The notes under the pieces are model-generated. The model ran no database searches. It was not told the origin of the DNA and was given only the letters and a program-made list of their open reading frames with translations. Below, piece after piece: positions 15,694 to 18,799 of a stretch of 18,799 nt of DNA (positions are counted from its first letter, which is position 1; every line of letters starts with the position of its first letter). Position numbers and translations under genes: made by a program. Where the stretch lies: positions 1-18,799 of the forward strand of contig CAKREJ010000024.1 of assembly GCA_934317185.1 (NCBI GenBank). Direction: 5' to 3'. Source of the DNA: an uncultured Anaerobutyricum sp. (GTDB lineage Bacteria; Bacillota; Clostridia; Lachnospirales; Lachnospiraceae).

Positions 15694-15746
15694 ATGTGAT
15701 GCATTGTATGACGTACATCTTACAGTAAGAATGCCGGGGCATTCTT
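15694..15746 (+). repeat. Intergenic two-hairpin repeat element, copy 2
   Basis: This is the partner of 1831-1896. The core 15699-15720 matches 20 of 22 bases. The terminal block 15727-15746 is identical over all 20 bases, with the stem AAGAATGC/GCATTCTT and CGGG loop. ATGTG (15694-15698) can pair with 15714-15718; relative to copy 1, one U-G pair becomes U-A (base 15715), so the change keeps the pairing. It lacks the 15-nt insertion of copy 1. It ends 59 nt before the DUF1700-type gene on the same strand. Confidence 0.7.
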
Positions 15747-15805
15747 TAACAAGGTATTACGAAGAAGGATATAAAGTATCGAAAGCGAAAGAAAGGTAGA
15801 AAAGA

Positions 15806-16282
15806 ATGACAAAAGAACAGTTTATGATGGAATTAGAACAGTCTCTGCAAGGAGAAGTGTCTGCATATGAATTGTCCGATTCTTTAACATATTACAGACA
15901 GTATTTTGAAGATGAGATTCGTAATGGAAAAAGTGAAGAAGATGTGATTGGGGAGTTGGGAAGTCCACGCCTTATCGCACGTTCTATTATTGATGCACAT
16001 GGAAACGAGGAAGGAGCTTCTGCTAATTCAGGTTATGGAGATGAAAACTATGAAGGAAGCTCTTACGGTGATTACGGGAATTCATATACTTCGGAAAGAG
16101 GCGATATTGAAGGCAAACGACAGGGAGGGAAAGGAACGCTCCAGAATGCAGGAAGAATGATGATGACAATAATCATTTCTGCACTTATATTTTTTGTGGT
16201 ACTATTCTTACTTCGGGCATTGCTGCCGGTTGCAGTTGTAATTATCGCAATCGTGTTCATCGTTCGTTTAATTCGTGGATAG
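15806..16282 (+). CDS. DUF1700/HAAS-domain membrane protein
   Basis: This 158-residue protein has an N-terminal helical domain (about 1-65; MTKEQFMMELEQSL...DSLTYYRQYFEDEI...GKSEEDVIGELGSPRLIARSII) typical of DUF1700 (HAAS), a Gly/Ser/Tyr-rich linker (about 68-110), and a C-terminal hydrophobic region of one or two helices (about 113-155). DUF1700 proteins are usually encoded beside a PadR-type repressor and thought to transmit or modulate envelope signals; no PadR gene is present here. AAAGG lies about 9 nt before the ATG. The M20 hydrolase gene follows after a 50-nt gap. The long leader contains repeat copy 2. Function remains unknown. Confidence 0.8.
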   Translation: MTKEQFMMELEQSLQGEVSAYELSDSLTYYRQYFEDEIRNGKSEEDVIGELGSPRLIARSIIDAHGNEEGASANSGYGDENYEGSSYGDYGNSYTSERGDIEGKRQGGKGTLQNAGRMMMTIIISALIFFVVLFLLRALLPVAVVIIAIVFIVRLIRG

Positions 16283-16332
16283 ATTAAGAGTGTAAAATGA
16301 TTCCAAGAACACATGGAGTAAAAGGAGGCCGT

Positions 16333-17514
16333 ATGGTGCGGGAAGAGTTATTAGAGAAAGTATCTGAGAAGAGAGAAGAGTTTATTTCCTGGTATCATGA
16401 ATTTCATCAGATACCGGAATTGGGTTTTGAGGAAAAGGAAACAACAGAATTAATCTGTGAGAAACTTACTGCGATGGGAATTCATCCACTTCGCCTGGAC
16501 CCGACAGGAGTGACTGCTTACATCGGACCACACGATGCCTATACGGTAGGTCTTAGAGCAGATATTGACGGTCTTAGAGTTTCAGAAGATACCGATTTGC
16601 CATTCCAGTCCAAACATCCCGGAAAGATGCATGCCTGTGGACATGATGGACATATTACAGGACTTTTAGGTGCTGCCTCCGTATTAAAAGAAATGGAGGC
16701 AGAGCTTAGCGTGCGAGTCAAACTGATTTTTCAGCCATCTGAAGAAAACACGAAGGGAGCAAAGCAGATCATTTCTCAGGGAATCTTAGAAGATGTTGAT
16801 GAGGTGTTTGGCCTTCATCTGTTTTCAGATATAAAGGCCGGGGAGATTTCAGTAGAACCAGGAGCCAGAATGGCACAGACAGATCGTTTTACTATCACTT
16901 TCATCGGAAAAGGTGGTCATGCAGCAAAGCCACATCAATGCGTGGATGCTACCGTTATGGCAGCAGATTTTGTGATGAATATACAGACAATTGTCGCCAG
17001 AGAATTAGATCCGATCGAAGGAGCGGTCGTCACAGTCGGCTCCTTAAAATCAGGAACACAATATAATATTATTTCAGGAAAAGCAATATTAGAGGGGACT
17101 TGTCGAAGTTATTCCGAAGACGTAGCACAGCATTTGCAGGATGCTATCCGAAGAAGAGCAGAGGCAGTCGCCGACAGCTATGGTGGAACTGTAAAGATTG
17201 CTTATGAGCAGGGGTCCCATCCACCGGTAATTAATGATGAACATATTTCTCACCGGATTGCAGAAGAGGCAGAAAGACTTTTAGAGCAGAGGAAGCTTGT
17301 CCATATCGCACCGTTAATGCTCGGAGAAGACTTCTCCTGGTATCAGAAGGAAGTGCCGGGTGTATTTGCCTTCGTAGGCTGTGGCACACCGGGAAGAAAG
17401 TGCTATCCCAATCATCATCCAAAGTTTGAAATCGAAGAATCCGCCCTTGCTGATGGAGTGCTGCTTCATCTGGCGGCAGTAGTTTCTGCGATGCACCGGG
17501 AGAAGGAAGAGTAG
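16333..17514 (+). CDS. M20D-family metal-dependent amidohydrolase
   Basis: This 393-residue M20 peptidase-superfamily enzyme belongs to the group that includes hippurate hydrolase, N-acyl-L-amino acid amidohydrolase and N-acetyldiaminopimelate deacetylase. It opens with WYHEFHQIPELGFEE. The metal ligands are visible: ACGHDGH (Cys102, His104), PSEEN (Glu137, Glu138), GLHLF (His162) and NHHPKF (His361). The inserted dimerisation domain carries TFIGKGGHAAKPHQCVDA (around residue 195). It is cytoplasmic, without signal peptide. The acyl group and amino acid cannot be specified. AAAGGAGG (16321-16328) lies only 4 nt before the ATG at 16333; the adjacent GTG at 16336 has a better 7-nt spacing and may be the true start, one residue shorter. 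The frame is open to 16297, but that extension precedes the ribosome binding site. It is probably co-transcribed with the DUF1700 gene. Confidence 0.9.
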   Translation: MVREELLEKVSEKREEFISWYHEFHQIPELGFEEKETTELICEKLTAMGIHPLRLDPTGVTAYIGPHDAYTVGLRADIDGLRVSEDTDLPFQSKHPGKMHACGHDGHITGLLGAASVLKEMEAELSVRVKLIFQPSEENTKGAKQIISQGILEDVDEVFGLHLFSDIKAGEISVEPGARMAQTDRFTITFIGKGGHAAKPHQCVDATVMAADFVMNIQTIVARELDPIEGAVVTVGSLKSGTQYNIISGKAILEGTCRSYSEDVAQHLQDAIRRRAEAVADSYGGTVKIAYEQGSHPPVINDEHISHRIAEEAERLLEQRKLVHIAPLMLGEDFSWYQKEVPGVFAFVGCGTPGRKCYPNHHPKFEIEESALADGVLLHLAAVVSAMHREKEE

Positions 17515-17533
17515 AGAACATTTATAGCGGACG

Positions 17534-17562
17534 TTGAAAAATATTGAGCCGCAGAATATATA
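17534..17562 (+). promoter_or_regulatory. Sigma-A promoter for the GH5 glucanase, -10 inside a tandem duplication
   Basis: TTGAAA (17534-17539), a 17-nt spacer and TATATA (17557-17562). The -10 lies in the first unit of a 13-bp tandem duplication, so a second -10-like sequence (TATAAT, 17572-17577) exists downstream at a non-optimal distance. Confidence 0.6.
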
Positions 17563-17576
17563 AGCAGAATATATAA
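17551..17576 (+). repeat. 13-bp perfect tandem duplication upstream of the glucanase gene
   Basis: GCAGAATATATAA occurs twice without spacing (17551-17563 and 17564-17576). It overlaps the predicted -10 box and lies 22 nt before the start codon. Confidence 0.95.
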
Positions 17577-17598
17577 TTAAAAAAGTAAGGAGGAGAAA

Positions 17599-18681
17599 AT
17601 GAAAAAGAAAAAAGGAATCCTTCTGCTGTTGTTTATTACTATCTTTTTATGTGTGCTATGTCTTATCGAATATGCTTTACTCTGTAAGAGCCGGGAGCAG
17701 AATCGTAAGCTCCAATCAGATGAGATACAGCAAATACGAAAGACAGCGAACGTTCCTAAACAGGATGTATCAGAAGACGGTGTAAAAGCACATGGAAAGC
17801 TTACAGTAAAAGGAATTAATTTAATAGATGAAAAAGGAAATAAAGTACAGCTGAGAGGAATGAGCAGTCATGGCCTTCTCTGGTATCCGGAATATACGAA
17901 TTATTCGTCAATTTGCGAAACAAAAAAGTGGGGAGCGAATATGTTCCGTATTGCGATGTATTCCGATGATGGAAATGGAGGGGGAGGATATGTGCAGAAT
18001 CCAGATCTTAGTTGGAAATTGATGCAGGCAGCTATAGAAAATACATTGGCAGCAGATATGTATGCACTTGTAGATTGGCATATGCTTGGTGAGCAGAATC
18101 CACTTAATAATGTTAAGAAGGCAAAAGAATTTTTTTCAGAAGTTTCTGCTCTCTATGGGAAAAAGGATGGTATAATATATGAGATATGTAATGAGCCAAA
18201 TGGAGACACAACGTGGGAAGACATTGTAGAATATGCAAACCAGATCATTCCGGTGATTCGGGCTAATGCACCAGATGCAGTGATTTTGGTAGGAACACCG
18301 GATTATAGTTATTCCATTACAAAGGTGAAAAAAGATGCATTACCGTATTCTAATTTAATGTATAGCTATCATTTTTATGCAGGACAGTATGATGATGCAT
18401 ACGAAAATATGATAGCAGACTGTCAGAGCGGAGGAATACCGATTTTTGTGTCAGAGTGGGGAATTAATACGGAGCAGGGAGAGAAGGATGCACTAAAGCA
18501 GGGAGAGAATTTTGCCAGCTATTTAAATCAAAAGGGAATCAGCTTTGCAGCATGGTCGCTTTCTAATAAAGATGAGGTGTTTTCAGCTTTACAATCAGAC
18601 TGTAAGAAATATAGTGGCTGGAAAGAGAAGGACTTAACAGAAGTGGGACGTATTTTATTTTCTGCATTGGGAGGAAAGTAA
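17599..18681 (+). CDS. Membrane-anchored glycoside hydrolase family 5 endoglucanase
   Basis: This 360-residue protein begins with a basic N-terminus and one hydrophobic segment (about residues 6-28) that probably anchors it outside the membrane, as no signal peptidase site is obvious. A 40-residue linker precedes a GH5 catalytic domain (about 68-358), most like subfamily 2 cellulases: LRGMSSHGLLWYPEY at the barrel start, ALVDWHML, YEICNEPNG with the acid/base Glu199, SYHFYAGQY, and FVSEWGIN with the nucleophile Glu286. AAWSLSNK is the usual late tryptophan motif. It should hydrolyse beta-1,4-glucans or similar mixed-linkage glucans at the cell surface. No carbohydrate-binding module or dockerin is present. 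AAGGAGGAG lies just upstream of the ATG. The gene is flanked by 13-bp tandem duplications on both sides, the second spanning its stop codon. Confidence 0.92.
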   Translation: MKKKKGILLLLFITIFLCVLCLIEYALLCKSREQNRKLQSDEIQQIRKTANVPKQDVSEDGVKAHGKLTVKGINLIDEKGNKVQLRGMSSHGLLWYPEYTNYSSICETKKWGANMFRIAMYSDDGNGGGGYVQNPDLSWKLMQAAIENTLAADMYALVDWHMLGEQNPLNNVKKAKEFFSEVSALYGKKDGIIYEICNEPNGDTTWEDIVEYANQIIPVIRANAPDAVILVGTPDYSYSITKVKKDALPYSNLMYSYHFYAGQYDDAYENMIADCQSGGIPIFVSEWGINTEQGEKDALKQGENFASYLNQKGISFAAWSLSNKDEVFSALQSDCKKYSGWKEKDLTEVGRILFSALGGK

Positions 18682-18700
18682 ATATAAAAAGTAAATATAA
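18675..18700 (+). repeat. 13-bp perfect tandem duplication across the glucanase stop codon
   Basis: AAAGTAAATATAA occurs twice without spacing (18675-18687 and 18688-18700). The first unit contains the TAA stop; the second unit plus the next base creates TATAAT (18696-18701), a possible -10 box for the following gene, without a clear -35. Confidence 0.95.
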
Positions 18701-18726
18701 TACGTAGCAAAAACGAGGATGCGGTT

Positions 18727-18799
18727 ATGGAAAAACAGGAAAAAAAGACAATGAAGAAAAATACGGGCTGGAATAAGTTTTTTATCATTCTCACAATGA
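18727..18799 (+). CDS. Start of a probable membrane protein, cut by the window end
   Basis: An ATG at 18727, preceded by GAGGA about 8 nt upstream, opens a frame that runs to the end of the window: MEKQEKKTMKKNTGWNKF followed by FIILTM. The Lys-rich start and the beginning of a hydrophobic run suggest a membrane or exported protein. Only 24 codons are visible, so no family can be named. It lies 45 nt after the glucanase stop with no terminator between, so co-transcription with the glucanase is likely. Confidence 0.6.
   Translation, partial: MEKQEKKTMKKNTGWNKFFIILTM

Noticed and set aside
15727..15746. Terminator for ktrA
   Set aside because: The hairpin is followed by only a few T residues, and the identical block in copy 1 is followed by GAAAAATGAG, so termination is not its obvious role.

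Overview
The window looks like a chromosomal segment of a low-GC, anaerobic, endospore-forming Clostridia member, most likely family Lachnospiraceae. That is an inference from the A/T-rich codon use, the sigma-K gene, the CIRCE-controlled groESL operon, and the mixture of RNase J, peptidase U32, YqeG, EF-P and GH5 proteins. Every confident gene lies on the + strand. One small minus-strand gene is possible. I see no prophage, insertion sequence, CRISPR array, tRNA or rRNA.

Layout. (1) 1-6230, RNA, translation and sporulation block: the 3' part of RNase J, a YlbF-family protein, a repeat element, an MltG-like membrane protein without a catalytic domain, TrmR and TrhP (tRNA wobble-uridine modification), sigma-K, YqeG phosphatase and elongation factor P, closed by a terminator. 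(2) 6273-8376: membrane-anchored polysaccharide deacetylase plus an EamA transporter, with a strong terminator overlapping the transporter stop codon. (3) 8237-9833: a candidate small minus-strand gene, an orphan BlaI-family repressor and an unrecognised small basic exported protein. (4) 9805-12171: groES-groEL with a perfect CIRCE operator and an unusually elaborate 3' structure. (5) 12216-15638: CNNM/CorC-type transporter overlapping ktrB, then ktrA, an ion-homeostasis operon. (6) 15649-17514: a second copy of the repeat element, a DUF1700/HAAS membrane protein and an M20 amidohydrolase. (7) 17534-18799: a membrane-anchored GH5 glucanase flanked on both sides by perfect 13-bp tandem duplications, then the first codons of another probable membrane protein.

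The parts most worth a second look are not the housekeeping genes. They are a two-copy intergenic RNA-like repeat (1831-1896 and 15694-15746) that shares a 20-nt GC-capped hairpin and sits in the leaders of two small membrane-protein genes; the mutually exclusive or pseudoknot-capable stems in the groEL 3' region; a poly-T/poly-A hairpin between the Shine-Dalgarno and start codon of the CNNM gene; the paired 13-bp duplications around the glucanase gene; and the unrecognised small proteins around blaI. No classical multi-gene defence or mobile system is visible.
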